From Septoria linicola (taxonomy: Eukaryota > Ascomycota > Dothideomycetes > Mycosphaerellales > Mycosphaerellaceae): 64,000 nucleotides of DNA. A program made the position numbers and the translations under genes. This document shows positions 22,857 through 33,833 of the stretch, piece after piece. The stretch is taken from contig CP099418.1 of the NCBI GenBank assembly GCA_024114885.1, positions 1,488,001 through 1,552,000 on the forward strand. The letters run 5' to 3'. Within the stretch, counting starts at the first letter, position 1. Each line of letters starts with the position of its first letter. The notes below the pieces were generated by a model. The model was not told the DNA's origin. It made no database searches and saw nothing but the letters and a program-made list of their open reading frames with translations.

Positions 22857-23093
22857 TTACGATGGGATGGAGGCGGTGGCGGCGGTTGTAACAGCATGCG
22901 CAACGGCGAGTGAGTCAAACGTGACGGCCGAATATACCCAGACGGAGGGAAGGACATTTATCCAGCGAGGCGCTACGGCGTTCTGTGACAGTGCAGCATA
23001 AGACATGTATTCAGCCTGTTTCCTGACTACCCGGTCTTCCTCCACCTGCCGGGCAAGCCCAGTAGGCACATCACGGCGGTATAGCGGTGGCAT
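22857..23093 (-). CDS. Small hypothetical protein, 78 residues
   Basis: The frame from ATG 23093 encodes MPPLYRRDVPTGLARQVEED, then KQAEYMSYAAL and a hydrophobic C-terminal half (INVLPSVWVYSAVTFDSLAV). Its balanced composition, one amphipathic helix and one possible membrane segment make it look more like a real protein than the surrounding frames. It ends 21 bases from the Dcr2-type stop codon, tail to tail. A TATAAAA-like element lies just upstream at about 23109-23115. I do not recognise a family, and a short 5' exon could exist. Confidence 0.4.
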   Translation of the reverse strand: MPPLYRRDVPTGLARQVEEDRVVRKQAEYMSYAALSQNAVAPRWINVLPSVWVYSAVTFDSLAVAHAVTTAATASIPS

Positions 23094-24583
23094 TGATATC
23101 TCAGTGCTGTATAAAATCGTCTTGCCCGTACCTTGTTTTGTTGATGTTGACAATTCTGTCTCTTTCGTTTCCCTTTTATATTCACTATGCAGTCTGCGTG
23201 ACAGCTCAGAGCGAGACTCGTTCGGACGTGCACATTGGACGTGAGCTTGGCTAGAGATTGGTCATGTTCGCGATGTACCTATAGTCACACAGAAGCTGGC
23301 GGCGCAATACCGAATTCAAGTTCTCCGCAAAGTCGCCGACATGCTCTCGGTGCAATCAGGCGCGAGACAGCAATATCACCCGGCCCTACTTGCCTGATGG
23401 CGTTCTTCGAACATATATATCATCATGTCTGCCACTCCTTCCCAAGTGGCCGCTCCTTCTCTGTCTTCCTGTGCATCCGCAGGACAAAACTTCTTACCAC
23501 CAACACGACTTGTCCTTCGATCGGCCGATGATGCCAAACAGCGAGTTCGGACTCCAGCATCACCGCCTTTCTCACCATGGTCCACTTCTTTGTCCCAGCA
23601 AAACTTCAGACAGCAGCGCCAACACTCAACCCTAGACGTTCAACGCACATCGATATCCAGGACAGGCTCGCAGCGATATGACTTCAACAAATTGTCATGG
23701 AATCGCCTTCACTCGCCGGAAGTCTAGCTGGAGCAGGAAAACGGTGCATGCTCATCGCAGTTGAGAGCTCTGGTAGACTTCCCAAAAGCGACCATTTCAC
23801 CGTTGGGACGTGGGAACGGACGCCTCAGACCACATCGGACCGAAGTCAAGAGGCGCTTATGCAGGCCATTCATGCAGCCCTATGGCTCTAGTGCCTCGTC
23901 AATCTGCAGTCGGAAACGGCCGGCGTAAGATTCGCTTTGAGCTTCTCAAGCTGGTCGTCTGGGCATGTGCGGACTGCGCAGTCTTCGTGTCGAGGCAAGT
24001 TCTGATTTGCTCATACCTCGAATCACTTCCGCCCGTCGGCCCAAGGCGGCAAGCAGTACGATGCTTTTAAAAAAAAAAAAGTCTCTGCAGTGCTCGCACC
24101 GCAACACGCCACGCTTTGACCATGCTGCATAGCGTCATGGCGTCTTGATGTGCCTGACCAATCCTCTTTGCTAGCATGCGTGTTGCATCTGTGGTCGTCC
24201 ATGCATACTGCGACCAGCAAAGTGGGGCGTGCGTTGGGATGCTCGCTTTGCGACCATGTCAGCACGCTTCAAGCCTCTCCGGCGCCGGCGTATGCAGCCT
24301 GTCTGCCACATCTTGTCTGTGTGTGCTTCTTCATCCTACCTCCCTCTGATCATCAACGTCTCATTGGATCTCTCTACCTAATTGTTCTAGGCTCTCACGG
24401 CACAGCAGGTACTCCCGTGAAGGCGGGGAAACACCATTCGAAACGCCTTGACGCTTGCGGCTGTTGTCAAGATATACCCTGCCTACCCCCCGATCATATG
24501 CGTTGCTTCTCATGTTGATATCCACCTTGAACGGCCCTGTCGAGGTGTCTGTCTCATCCTCAGGGCTCAAGCACGTCAGGAAC
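23094..24583. other. Upstream region of the Zn2Cys6 gene, no gene seen
   Basis: About 1.5 kb before the regulator. It contains a 13-base poly-A stretch near 24068-24080 and only random short frames. A long 5' leader with upstream ATGs is possible, as often in fungal regulators, but cannot be shown here. Confidence 0.4.
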
Positions 24584-26392
24584 ATGCCCGAGTCGTCGAC
24601 ATCATCAACACCGGCGGCTCCAACGACAGCGAAGAGGGCATGTGATGCCTGTCATCGACGAAAGGTCAAATGTATCGGCGACGGCACAAGACCATGCAAG
24701 AACTGTACCTCAGCGGGCCTGACGTGCACATATAATGCCATTCCCCAGTATGGATCCTACGTGATGTCCGTATGACAGATCTGCTAACATCCTGTCAGGA
24801 AAAAAGGGCCCAAGGGTTCAAGGGCCAAGGTCATCTCAGAACTGAGAGAAACGCAACGACAGTCACAGCTAGCAGCAAAGCGACATGGATTGGACTTCGA
24901 TAGCCCACCGCACTCACCGGCTCATCTGAGGAAGGCTGGACTCCTTTCTATGAAGATGATCACCAGCTGTGTTGATTACTACTTCGCCAACATGTATCCC
25001 ACGCAGCCTATACTCCATCGTCAAAAGGTCGGCGAGACGATTGGCCAAATGGAGACCAGCGGCGAAGCATATTGTCTTGTGGTCTCGCTTTGCGCATATA
25101 TGATGATTCAACCGAACATGGTCATACCTGCCGACGCTTTTGAGGGACTTGAGATTGCGCCGCAACCCAGTCTGCAACTCGGTCATGCTCTGCTTCAAGA
25201 AGCATTACGCGTGCGTAGGAGCTACAACTACATCGAGAACCCAACTGTGTGGTCAGTCATCACATCATTCTTCTTCTTTGGCAGCTATTTCTGCTTGGAT
25301 CGTCACAATACGGCCTGGTTCCACCTGCGAGAGGCAACAACCTTAGCTCAGATCATGGGCATGCACGACGAGACGAACTACCAGACGACGGACATCATTG
25401 AGAGCTCACGAAGGAGAAGATTATACTGGCTTCTGTTCGTGACCGAACGAGCTTACGCCCTACAGCAACACAAGCCATTGACGCTGCACGCTACCATCAA
25501 TTTACCTACGCTCGACGAGGACCCAGCCGAGACTGTCGAACTGAATGGCTTCATACACCTGGTCAACCTCTTTCGACCATTTGATGACACTTTTGTTGGC
25601 CTCTGGAACAAGGCTCGTGTTGGATGCACGACGGAATGGCTTGCGAGGCTGCAACAGCAACTCTCTGACGCATTGCCCTCGTATCTACAGTGCACAGAGT
25701 CCCAGGCCGTCGATCTACGCTGCTCACAGCAGTGGCTCAGAACCATGGTGTGGCAACTCTCGATCAGCCATGGCTTCCTTTCTTCTGCGGCGTCAGAAAA
25801 CGCGATGAGCTTCAAATATCCTATTGAGGTGTCTCGAGATCTGGTACATTCAGCATCGCAATTCACCCAGTCGGCCATGGAAGTCCACGGAATCGGCTTG
25901 GTGGAAAAGCTCTTCGACGTGGCCTGCACACTGACCGACGTCATGTCTGTGATTCCACACGAGCAGTACACATTCGAGCTCGGGCCACGCGACTACCTAA
26001 ATCAACTCATGACCTTGATCGGCACTCTTAGAGGAGGGCATCAGCGATATATGCCGCTCCTGATGCAGAAGATCAACGACACTATGCCGAATGTCCCTGG
26101 CTACGCCATACCGAGCGCCGTGCCACCAAGTCTGAGAAGCGAGGAAGTCTACGATGGCAGCCATTCGAGCGCACACAATAGCACGGAGAGCACACCTTTT
26201 GGAAGCCCACTGTCTGCTGGGGCACAGCCCTTCGCTACGGTCGGTACCTACCATGCAGACATGCATCAGTATGGCAGCATTCCAGGCAGTGCGCCAGTAT
26301 CAAACCATGGTGGAGACATGTTCGATTCGAGCGCTGCATATGGACTGGCCGCGGGAGAGCAGGCATTGCAAGGAAAGTACGAAAGTGGTTGA
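24584..26392 (+). CDS. Zn(II)2Cys6 transcription factor with fungal-specific domain
   Basis: Nuclear DNA-binding regulator. The zinc cluster spans residues 20-48: Cys20, 23, 30, 38, 41 and 48 in the arrangement C-X2-C-X6-C-X7-C-X2-C-X6-C. Intron 24748-24798 (51 nt, CTAAC branch) splits a Gln codon directly after the cluster and joins it to a basic linker KKGPKGSRAK. The middle-homology domain follows, with YFANMYPTQPILHRQKV, FFFFGSYFCLDRHNTAWFHLREA, and ESSRRRRLYWLLFVTERAYAL, all typical of the fungal_trans fold found in sugar-utilisation regulators. The tail from about 450 is Ser/Gly-rich and disordered. About 586 residues. The target genes are unknown and no obvious metabolic cluster adjoins it. 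Confidence 0.88.
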
Positions 26393-27739
26393 GATTATGG
26401 ATTGGAGAGTTCTAATGGCTACCGCAAGCTCATACGGGCACCAGCAAGTGTCGCAGTAAGGCCTACAGATTGGCAGAGTGACGCGAAGTTCTTCAGCCAT
26501 CTCTTTGAAAGTACTGGAACAGTCAATGTCGCAGCATAGCGGAGCACCACAGCACACGTCATGACGGCCAGCAACCAGCCCACAAAGCACAAACACAGCA
26601 AAGGCGATGATGCGATCCATGACTCGTGAAGAGCGGTCTGTGACGACTGTTGCCAGAGTTCCAAGCACTCGGTCCTGGTCTAATCATCGATAATAGAGGT
26701 CACAAGTCAATACGATGCGCCAATAGCGGCAGGTGGCCAGCAGAAATGAGTGCTAGAGTGGTTGGCATCTCCATGAGCTTGCTGCACGATCAGAAGTCAA
26801 TCGTCTTACACCGCTGATCAATTGAGGGGTGCATGCGTGCCACAATTGCTTGTCGTTCATCGCACAGTATTGGTGCCCGCAGCGGCTGCATAGAGTACAC
26901 TCTAGGCAGAACTACGATACGCAGCTAAGTAAGCCAAGAGGGACGAGCAGCGTCTCTACGCCCTCCGTGAAGTGGCGCCGAATGCTGTCGCGGCGGTACT
27001 CTACACGTTGCGAGAGCGACCAGATGCAGGCTGAATCCAATGTGCTCAACACACGAGACCAACGATTCCATTGTCAACGCAGCTTGCATCGCATATCGAT
27101 GAGTAGATCTGTTAGACCTAGATCACGCGCCTGGCCTCAGCCTCCCATTCAACAGTACATGTGTGGGAACGCCACGAGTATGTGGCTGCTCCAGCTCCAG
27201 CCGCATAGCGGCGTGGCGCCGCCTACTGAGCACGGTACATCTGGGATACTTTGGCAGCAGTGCGGCCGAGACCCAGAGCGCCAAAAGTGGCAGTCTCCGA
27301 GAATAGCAGTTGCTTTCTGTGTTCGGTGCCGAATGCGAGAGCATGGCGAACATCTATTCAGATGGGTAAGAAAGTAACAGTCACGATAACACCACTGCGA
27401 TTGTATCGTTATCGCTGAGGCTCATCGGGTCTTTTATTTGTGTTTCATTCACTGGCATTGTCCTCTGTGACAGCCTGTTCGGGTCATATCCGAGTCTGTG
27501 TACTGATCGCTTCGAGAGGCGGAACAATGAGCATGCGTTGCCATCTGTTTCTTGAAAGTCGATCAATAATGTTTGATCAGATGGCTGAAATACTAGCCAG
27601 TCACATCAAACGTCACTCTCCAGTGGTGCTCCACGATCTTGCGTAACTCGTGTGATAGCGGTTGCAGAAATGCTCGACTGGCACGGAAGCGAATAGTTCG
27701 TAGCTCGATGCACACGGACTGCAGAGCTACGGCAGGCTT
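26393..27739. other. Intergenic region, no supported gene
   Basis: About 1.35 kb between the regulator stop and the 3' end of the leucine-rich gene. A 183-codon frame at 26829-27377 (+) is rich in Arg, Gln, Cys and His and lacks any domain; I regard it as chance. Confidence 0.4.
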
Positions 27740-29162
27740 TCAAACATACTGGCCCTCCCCATGATTCCTGAAAATCCATTTGTTTCTCGCACAATTCCAG
27801 ATGACTATATCTCGAAGTCTGCTCGTCCCAGGAGCATTGAGCAATGCTTCATCATCCTCGTTGAAGTCTTGGCTCTCGCAGAAAGTTTCTAGCTCTTCGA
27901 GCTGTCCAGGAAGGACCTCAGCAAGAGTCCAGTGGTGATCACATTCTTCAGGATCGTCAAAGATGCCAAAAAGAGCTGCGTATGGTGCCGAGAGCTTACG
28001 TAGATACTTGAGCTCCTCGAGACTTCCCAGTCCGCGGTTGTTGATTTGGATGTCTTCTGTCGGCCGGTTCAGAGGGAGGTCTGTCCAGTCATGGACATGA
28101 GCACTGCGAATATCCGGCTCGAGGAGAACGTTGAGGTAGAGTTCCTCTAGCAGTGAATTGCGTTCAATGAGACACACGGCCAGCTGGCGCCAGTCTGCAT
28201 ACCGGTACGCGTCGCTCCGATGATGCCACACTAAAATGAATGTTCGGAGTTGATGGCATGGCTCAAGGAGCGCTTCGAGCTCTTCGTGTTCAACAGTGAG
28301 CGCATTGTTGATCTCCAGCGATCTGAGGCTCGATTGAGGGTAGGACCCCAGAGGCTCCGACATCTCCACAGCGCTGGTCAAGTAATTGAGTTTCATTTGC
28401 TTCATTGAGGGCCAGTAGAACACGGGCATGACATCCTCGACATGCCAGCCCTGAGCGGTAGGTCCTCCAAAAGACACGGACTCGACTTTCCCGATGCCGT
28501 TCAAGCTCGCAGCGCGTTCGCTTCCATTCTCTTGGTTTCTCATAACATAGCCGAGTTCTATGAGCAGGCCCTTGAGCGTGCCGCGAATCTCGAGGGATGA
28601 CAGATTCGGGCACACAAGTGCTATTATGCCTAGGAAAACTTCAGGCCACATCGTAACCAGTTTTCGTCTCTCACCGACATCGTCGTCGTCATTGCGCTCG
28701 GATTCTGATTCGGTATACATATCTTCATCTTCGTCCTCGTCTTCGTCTAGCTGGCCCGAGTCCCATTGCAGCTGGAGCCAGTGGTTCAACATCAATGACT
28801 GCTCGCGAGACAATGCCATTTCTTGGTCGCATATCTTGCGGAATAAATCAGTGTCGGGTGGAGGCACGAGATAGGTCAGGCCGTCCGAGTCCATCCAAGA
28901 AGACCTTGACGTCGCGCACATTCTTTGCAAGCACACGATTAGCCATCAGCGTCCGGCACAACAATGACAGCTTCCGCATTCGCACGCTGATGAGATAGTC
29001 ATGAACGTGACCTGGTAATCTGATAGTGCTGTAAATCACTGGCTGAGCCACTCGGCGACCAAGCTTCTTGAGTGAGCAGACTGCACGCGTAGTGGGCAAG
29101 TCAATCGAAGCAGCAACTTCCAGTGTACGCTCAATGAGCCCGGTGGGGATCGTGTCAGCCAT
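27740..29162 (-). CDS. Leucine-rich F-box-like protein with an internal frameshift
   Basis: Two overlapping frames form one protein of about 470 residues. The first (from ATG 29162) has a short helical start (IPTGLIERTLEVAASIDLPT) and ends with NVRDVKVFLD. The second continues SDGLTYLVPPPDTDLFRKIC and carries leucine-rich strands: FLGIIALVCPNLSSLEIRG, LRSLEINNALTVEHEEL, LLEELYLNVLLEP, LEELKYLRKLSAPYAAL. An acidic run (DEDEDEDED) lies near its residues 62-75. This pattern resembles fungal proteins with an F-box and divergent LRRs, but no clear F-box is seen. The frames meet near 28880-28905 with a one-base offset and no room for an intron. Either the gene is a recent pseudogene, or an indel error is present. 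Confidence 0.55.
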
Positions 29163-29878
29163 ACTATGAGAATGGATTTTCTTGTGTCGGAAGGGAGATA
29201 GAGATGCATTCGACTTGATGCGTGCACGCCGACGTGTTGGCTTTATGGTGAGCGGGGACTAACTTATGACCCATGTCTCGCTCCTGTCTGTCTGCCTGCG
29301 TTTCATCTGGCACCGATCATTAGCATACTTTGTAAACCATGGCGTATACTTTCGGCTGATGGATTTGTCTCGTGGACACTGGGCGTCCAGATTGGCCAAT
29401 CGCCCTCACTTCCTGCAAGGCAAGGGCTGCATTGCTCATCGGACTGCGACACAAGTGGCATCGTCCACGAGACTTTTACTGATAGCTTTGGATCAAATGG
29501 TGATGTATGGAAGAGGTACCGCTCCTGGAATCACGTCACAAAAGCTCGACGCGAACTCGGACCTGGAGAAACGCGTCCCGAGCGCCTCGCGTACCTTGCA
29601 GAGATCTGCCGCTGTGACATCACGACTCGATTCAAGATCTCCTGTATCGTTAGTTAGCATCTCAAGGTCGAGGACGAGGTTCTCGGTATAGCTCACTATT
29701 CTTATTGCCCAGAGCTATCCATATTCATCGCTATAGTCTCACAAGTGAGACATCTACACTGGCCCTGCATCTGATCAGACATCTCATTGCCTCTTTGCCA
29801 CTCAAACACTTAGCTTCTAGTCACGACCATCGATTCATTCTGTACGGTAGAACGCATTTGCGCGTTACATATCTTCCC
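29163..29878. promoter_or_regulatory. Divergent intergenic region
   Basis: About 715 bases between the starts of the leucine-rich gene (-) and the DNA glycosylase (+). The glycosylase frame stays open back to 29705, but that extension is not conserved-looking. Confidence 0.4.
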
Positions 29879-31351
29879 ATGGCTAGGGCAACTCGTGCTT
29901 CGCTTGCTAAAGCAAGTAGCGATGCAGCGCCACAACAACTGTCCAGTCCTCCTTCGACTCCAGACCCTGTCAAATCAAAGAAAGCTGCGTCTCGTAGCAA
30001 GGCCAAGGCCAAAGCTAGTCCTCAGGTGAAGCAGGAGCCGAAGTCCACTCCTGCAAATACATCCAAGAAGAGAGCCAGGAAAGCAATCAAGGAGGAGGTC
30101 GAAGACGATGATTTGCCGCATAACTTAGGCACCACATTGCCGTCCCCAGGCGCAGAGGAAGACATCGATCAAGCACCTCCCAAGAAGCGCACAAGGAGAT
30201 CAGGGCCGATCAAAGAAGAGCCTTCTGTAAAACAGGAGGCAGAGGACGAGCCAAGCCCAGCAAAGAAAACCCCAAAGAAGGCAAAGCTAGCCTTGAAACA
30301 TGGCATCTCACCATTTCCCGACTATGAGCGACCAACCCGCGAAGAATGTGAAGAGGTGGTGCGTATACTGGAGAAGAAGCATGGGAAAGTCAGCGTGCCC
30401 AAAGCTATCCCACCCCCGTCGCTGGACGTTGCGGGATGCGGAGAGGTTCCATCAGTGCTCGATGCTCTGATCAGAACTCGATTGAGTGCCAACACGACAA
30501 ACAGCAACTCTAGCACCGCCTTTCGAGGACTTGTTAGCCGTTTCGGCACGCTTAAGGAGGGCATTGGGAAAGGCAGCGTTGACTGGAATGCTGTACGCTT
30601 GGCGCCGCAGCAAGAGGTATTCAAGGCCATTGAACGCGGCGGCCTGGCCAATGTGAAGTCAAAGGACATCAAGAACATTCTTCAGATGGTGTACGAAGAG
30701 AATCAAGAAAGAAGGGCAGAGCTTGCAAAGTCATCGGACGACGTCATTGGAGCACAGAACGAATCCGAGGACGATAAGCAAGATGAAATCAACAAGGCCG
30801 ACCAGGACATCATCTCTCTTGATCATCTCCACCTGATGAGCACAAACGATGCAATCGATAAAATGATCACCTATCCTGGAATCGGAGCAAAGACAGCATC
30901 GTGTGTGGCACTATTCTGTCTGCAGCGTCCATCCTTCGCGGTCGATACCCACGTCTTCAGGCTCGTCCAGTACCTAGGATGGGTGCCAAAGTCAACCAAA
31001 AAGGGGCAGCCGAAGGTGGACAGGAACACTACCTATTCGCATTGCGATGCACGAATCCCCAACGAGTTCAAATATAAGCTCCACTATCTGCTCATCAAGC
31101 ATGGCAAGACGTGTCCGCGGTGTAGAGCGGCGACCGGACAGAGCAGCGAAGGTTGGGAGGCAGGTTGTCCGATTGAGCACCTGGTGAAGAGACATGGAGA
31201 GAAAAAGGGCGGCGTTTCTGTGGCTGCTCGGAAGAAGGCGAAGCAGGATGCCATTGATGGAGACGACGATGCTGTTGATGATGCTCCTGAAAGTCCTGAA
31301 GAACGACTCGAAAGTCCGGAGCTCAGCGACCACCCTTCGGATGTGGAGTGA
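29879..31351 (+). CDS. HhH-GPD DNA glycosylase (endonuclease III-like)
   Basis: Base-excision repair enzyme of the helix-hairpin-helix superfamily, predicted nuclear. The N-terminal 170 residues are Lys/Pro/Ala-rich and disordered, with basic clusters (KKAASRSKAKAK, KKRTRRS) that would serve for nuclear import and DNA contact. The catalytic domain covers about residues 170-440: an N-terminal helix FPDYERPTREECEEVV, the HhH motif YPGIGAKTA with Lys338, and FAVDTHVFRL with Asp356. The Lys-Asp spacing of 18 equals that of E. coli Nth (120/138), so both catalytic residues of a bifunctional enzyme seem present. The C-terminal CPRCRA...WEAGCPIEHL region has three Cys, not the canonical FeS loop of Nth. 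An acidic insertion lies at about 280-305. The ATG at 29879 is chosen over 29705. About 490 residues, single exon. Confidence 0.88.
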   Translation: MARATRASLAKASSDAAPQQLSSPPSTPDPVKSKKAASRSKAKAKASPQVKQEPKSTPANTSKKRARKAIKEEVEDDDLPHNLGTTLPSPGAEEDIDQAPPKKRTRRSGPIKEEPSVKQEAEDEPSPAKKTPKKAKLALKHGISPFPDYERPTREECEEVVRILEKKHGKVSVPKAIPPPSLDVAGCGEVPSVLDALIRTRLSANTTNSNSSTAFRGLVSRFGTLKEGIGKGSVDWNAVRLAPQQEVFKAIERGGLANVKSKDIKNILQMVYEENQERRAELAKSSDDVIGAQNESEDDKQDEINKADQDIISLDHLHLMSTNDAIDKMITYPGIGAKTASCVALFCLQRPSFAVDTHVFRLVQYLGWVPKSTKKGQPKVDRNTTYSHCDARIPNEFKYKLHYLLIKHGKTCPRCRAATGQSSEGWEAGCPIEHLVKRHGEKKGGVSVAARKKAKQDAIDGDDDAVDDAPESPEERLESPELSDHPSDVE

Positions 31352-31857
31352 TACGAGGTTGCAGAGGCAGTTCCAGTCTGCACAATACGCCGAAACCAAT
31401 TTGTACAATATTCTGCACCATCTTAATGTTCAAGATCAATACACTTGCACAGACGTGTTGGTCAGGAACAGGGCTCGAACAGCAACGAATCACAGCTTCG
31501 GGATGCGGCGATCCTGCTCAAGTTTCTGAGAGACGTCGTCTTCGGAGGCCACATCACTTTCCATCACAGAAAAATCGCCAAACGTAACAGCACTCCGCGG
31601 AGGCTGCTCGGGCCATGAGGTGATGATAAAAAACCTTCGCCAGGTAACGCGAGAAGAGAGGTAGTGTTTGTGCTCCCTTTCGTAAACGTTCTTCCCAAAC
31701 TTTCCCGCACAGTCAGTACGATAATCGGCTTGCATTTACCTACATAAGTACACCTCAAGCCCTAGACATATAGGTGAGCACTGCAGCAGCTTTCAGTAAG
31801 ACGGCGAGAGCAGATATGGCTGACACGACCTAGCAATGGCTCGTTCATCAGGAAGCA
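31352..31857. other. Intergenic region, no gene seen
   Basis: About 500 bases between the glycosylase stop and the Pmp3 start. Nothing recognisable. Confidence 0.45.
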
Positions 31858-32157
31858 ATGTCTTGCTCTACTTGGTGTAAGCCATGCACAGGATAAATAT
31901 TGGAACATCCACTACCAGCCACTGACGATCTCTGCGTACTCCGAGCGATCTTCCTACCATTTGTACCAGTCTTCATCAAGAGAGGCTGCAGTGCGGATCT
32001 GTTGATCAACATTGCTCTTGATATCTTGGGCTGGATTCCAGGTAGGTCGAAGTTGCGACGCGCCAACATTGTTCGTGTCGGGAGGCTGACGAGATTAGGC
32101 GTTCTGCACTCATGGTATGTTATCTCCAAGACGGAGACGCTCAAGGTTGCGCCATGA
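31858..32157 (+). CDS. PMP3: Pmp3-family plasma membrane proteolipid
   Basis: Small two-helix membrane protein of the Pmp3/UPF0057 family that affects membrane potential and salt tolerance. Three exons are predicted: 31858-31876, 31919-32041 and 32099-32157, giving about 66 residues. The family signature is FIKRGCSADLLINIALDILG, then WIPGVLHSWYVIS. The second intron (32042-32098, 57 nt, CTGAC branch) is firm: reading through it would insert about 19 basic residues into the loop between the helices. The first intron (42 nt) is short and lacks a clear branch point, but is needed because a TAA stands in frame just upstream; it yields the start MSCSTWSTDDLC. Any overlapping frame on the other strand is a shadow. 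Confidence 0.78.
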
Positions 32158-32569
32158 AGAGGTGGTCGGAGGGGTGAATGATTTGTGTAATACTTCGAAT
32201 GAGCGATGGCGTTGATGGATATCTTTTCAAAATGGTTTGGGAACAACGTTGATGGTGGATATATGCACGAAATGAGGCCTTGCGTGGGTTGTTCATCTCT
32301 CACCGATGGCAAGTTTGCACATCATCGCGAGTAGCACCTTCTACAAGCCCGTTGCGGACAGCACTATTGACTGCTATGCTGATGCCATCGCAAAGCAGAA
32401 GACTTCGCCGTTCATAACGCGCCATCTACAAATCCTTTTGACGTCCCAGTCTAAACATTGAAACAAATTCGTGATATCATACGGGTATTCTGAGGATCCA
32501 ATAACCAAGGCTGAAGACCAGCAATTCAAGCATGTAGAGCATCCAAACAGATCCCCTTCGCGGTCGTCT
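32158..32569. other. Convergent 3' intergenic region
   Basis: About 410 bases between the convergent stop codons of the Pmp3 and Lsb3 genes. Nothing recognisable. Confidence 0.45.
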
Positions 32570-33833
32570 TCACACCACCTCGACATAATTCGACGGGAAA
32601 ATGCCCTCGCGATTGCCTATCCTTCCAGTCCACCAATCTGCTTCATTCTCTGTGCGTTTCACAATATCAATGACTTCGCCCTTCTTGAAGCCTAGGTCCC
32701 CGGGCTGATCAGCTTCGAATGTGAACTTTGCAATGGCTTGCCCAGGAGATGCTGATGCCAACTTGCTGCCGAAAGCAGGCTTCGGCGCGGATGGTCGCCC
32801 AGGCGCAGGTCCCTTGCGATCGCTGTATACATAGTCCGTTTGATCGCCAAGAGTAGATGATCGACTCCGGCCTCCCATACTGTCGAACGTTTCGTTGGGG
32901 TTCGCACGACTGTATGATGATTGTCTGTCATTCTGCCATGTCGAAGCTCGGTTTGGACCGCCAAACTCGTTGTCTTGACGGAAGTCGCCTGTCCTCTGCG
33001 TCGGAATGCCTTGGTTATAGCCATCGCCGGTGCGGCCTTGCCAGACTACATCTTCGTGGCTTTCATCATACACGGGCACATCGTTGTACATAGCATCGTC
33101 TTTGAAAGCGCCTCCCACACCGGCGAATATTCTGGAATTGAGGACCCTCGTCAATGGCTCAGCTTGCGGCGGCACAGGAATATTACCGCCCAGCAGCTCC
33201 CTTGCTGTCAACTTGCGCCCATACATCTTCTCATTGGCATCTCTTCTCTCAATCAAGACTGATCCTTCCAAACTGACACCCGCAAACAAGCCCTTCGTCT
33301 TACTGTACGCAAAGATGCCACTGACGCTCTTCAGACTTGCCGCACCAGCAGCCTCCGCGCTCCTCCCCACCGGTCCGGCCGCGATACTGACATTGCCTCC
33401 CAGCGTCAGAGAGCCCACTTGCGCAAAGGTCTTGACGGCACTCGCATCGTTGAGAATGAAGACGAAATCGGTCAGCTCGAAGCCAATCTGTCCTCCAAAT
33501 CCACCTCCGACTGTTCCAATGGCACTCGGCGCGGACCACGTGCCATCAGCGAGACGGGCAACGACGACGCCTGAGCCGAATCGTCCGGAGCCAAGGAAGC
33601 CGGCCTTGAAGACGGTGATGATGGCCAAGCCTTTGGCGTTGGCGAGGATGCTGGGAGGGATGACTTTGTCGGGTCCAAAGGCTTGTCGGGGATCGATGAA
33701 GGAGGCGAGGATGCGACCACACTTTTTACATTCGCCTGTGGTAGAGACATTAGTAGCTGGTATGGAGGGAGGGATGGAGGGGATACTTACTCCGCATGGA
33801 CGACGGCAGCGGGTTGTTGAGGAACGGCGGCAT
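32570..33833 (-). CDS. LSB3: SYLF and SH3 domain actin-patch protein (Lsb3/Ysc84)
   Basis: Cortical actin-patch protein that binds lipid and actin through its SYLF domain and Las17/WASP partners through an SH3 domain during endocytosis. Exon 1 (33833-33791) encodes MPPFLNNPLPSSMR; intron 33736-33790 (55 nt) splits the next Ser codon and continues with ECKKCGRILASFIDPRQAFG. The SYLF domain covers roughly residues 15-230, including GLAIITVFKAGFLGSGRFGSG, TVGGGFGGQIGFELTDFVFIL and YSKTKGLFAGVSLEGS. A Ser/Gly/Arg-rich linker follows. The SH3 domain forms the last 55 residues: AKFTFEADQPGDLGFKKGE, DWWTGRIGNREGIFPSNYVE. The longer frame open to 34162 belongs to the promoter side and reads through the intron; I do not use it. 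Confidence 0.92.

Noticed and set aside
24068..24080. Poly-A run as a retroposon tail
   Set aside because: No coding remnant or target-site duplication beside it; a simple A run is sufficient.
26829..27377. 183-codon ORF downstream of the Zn2Cys6 gene
   Set aside because: No domain, skewed composition (Arg, Gln, Cys, His) and no splice partners.
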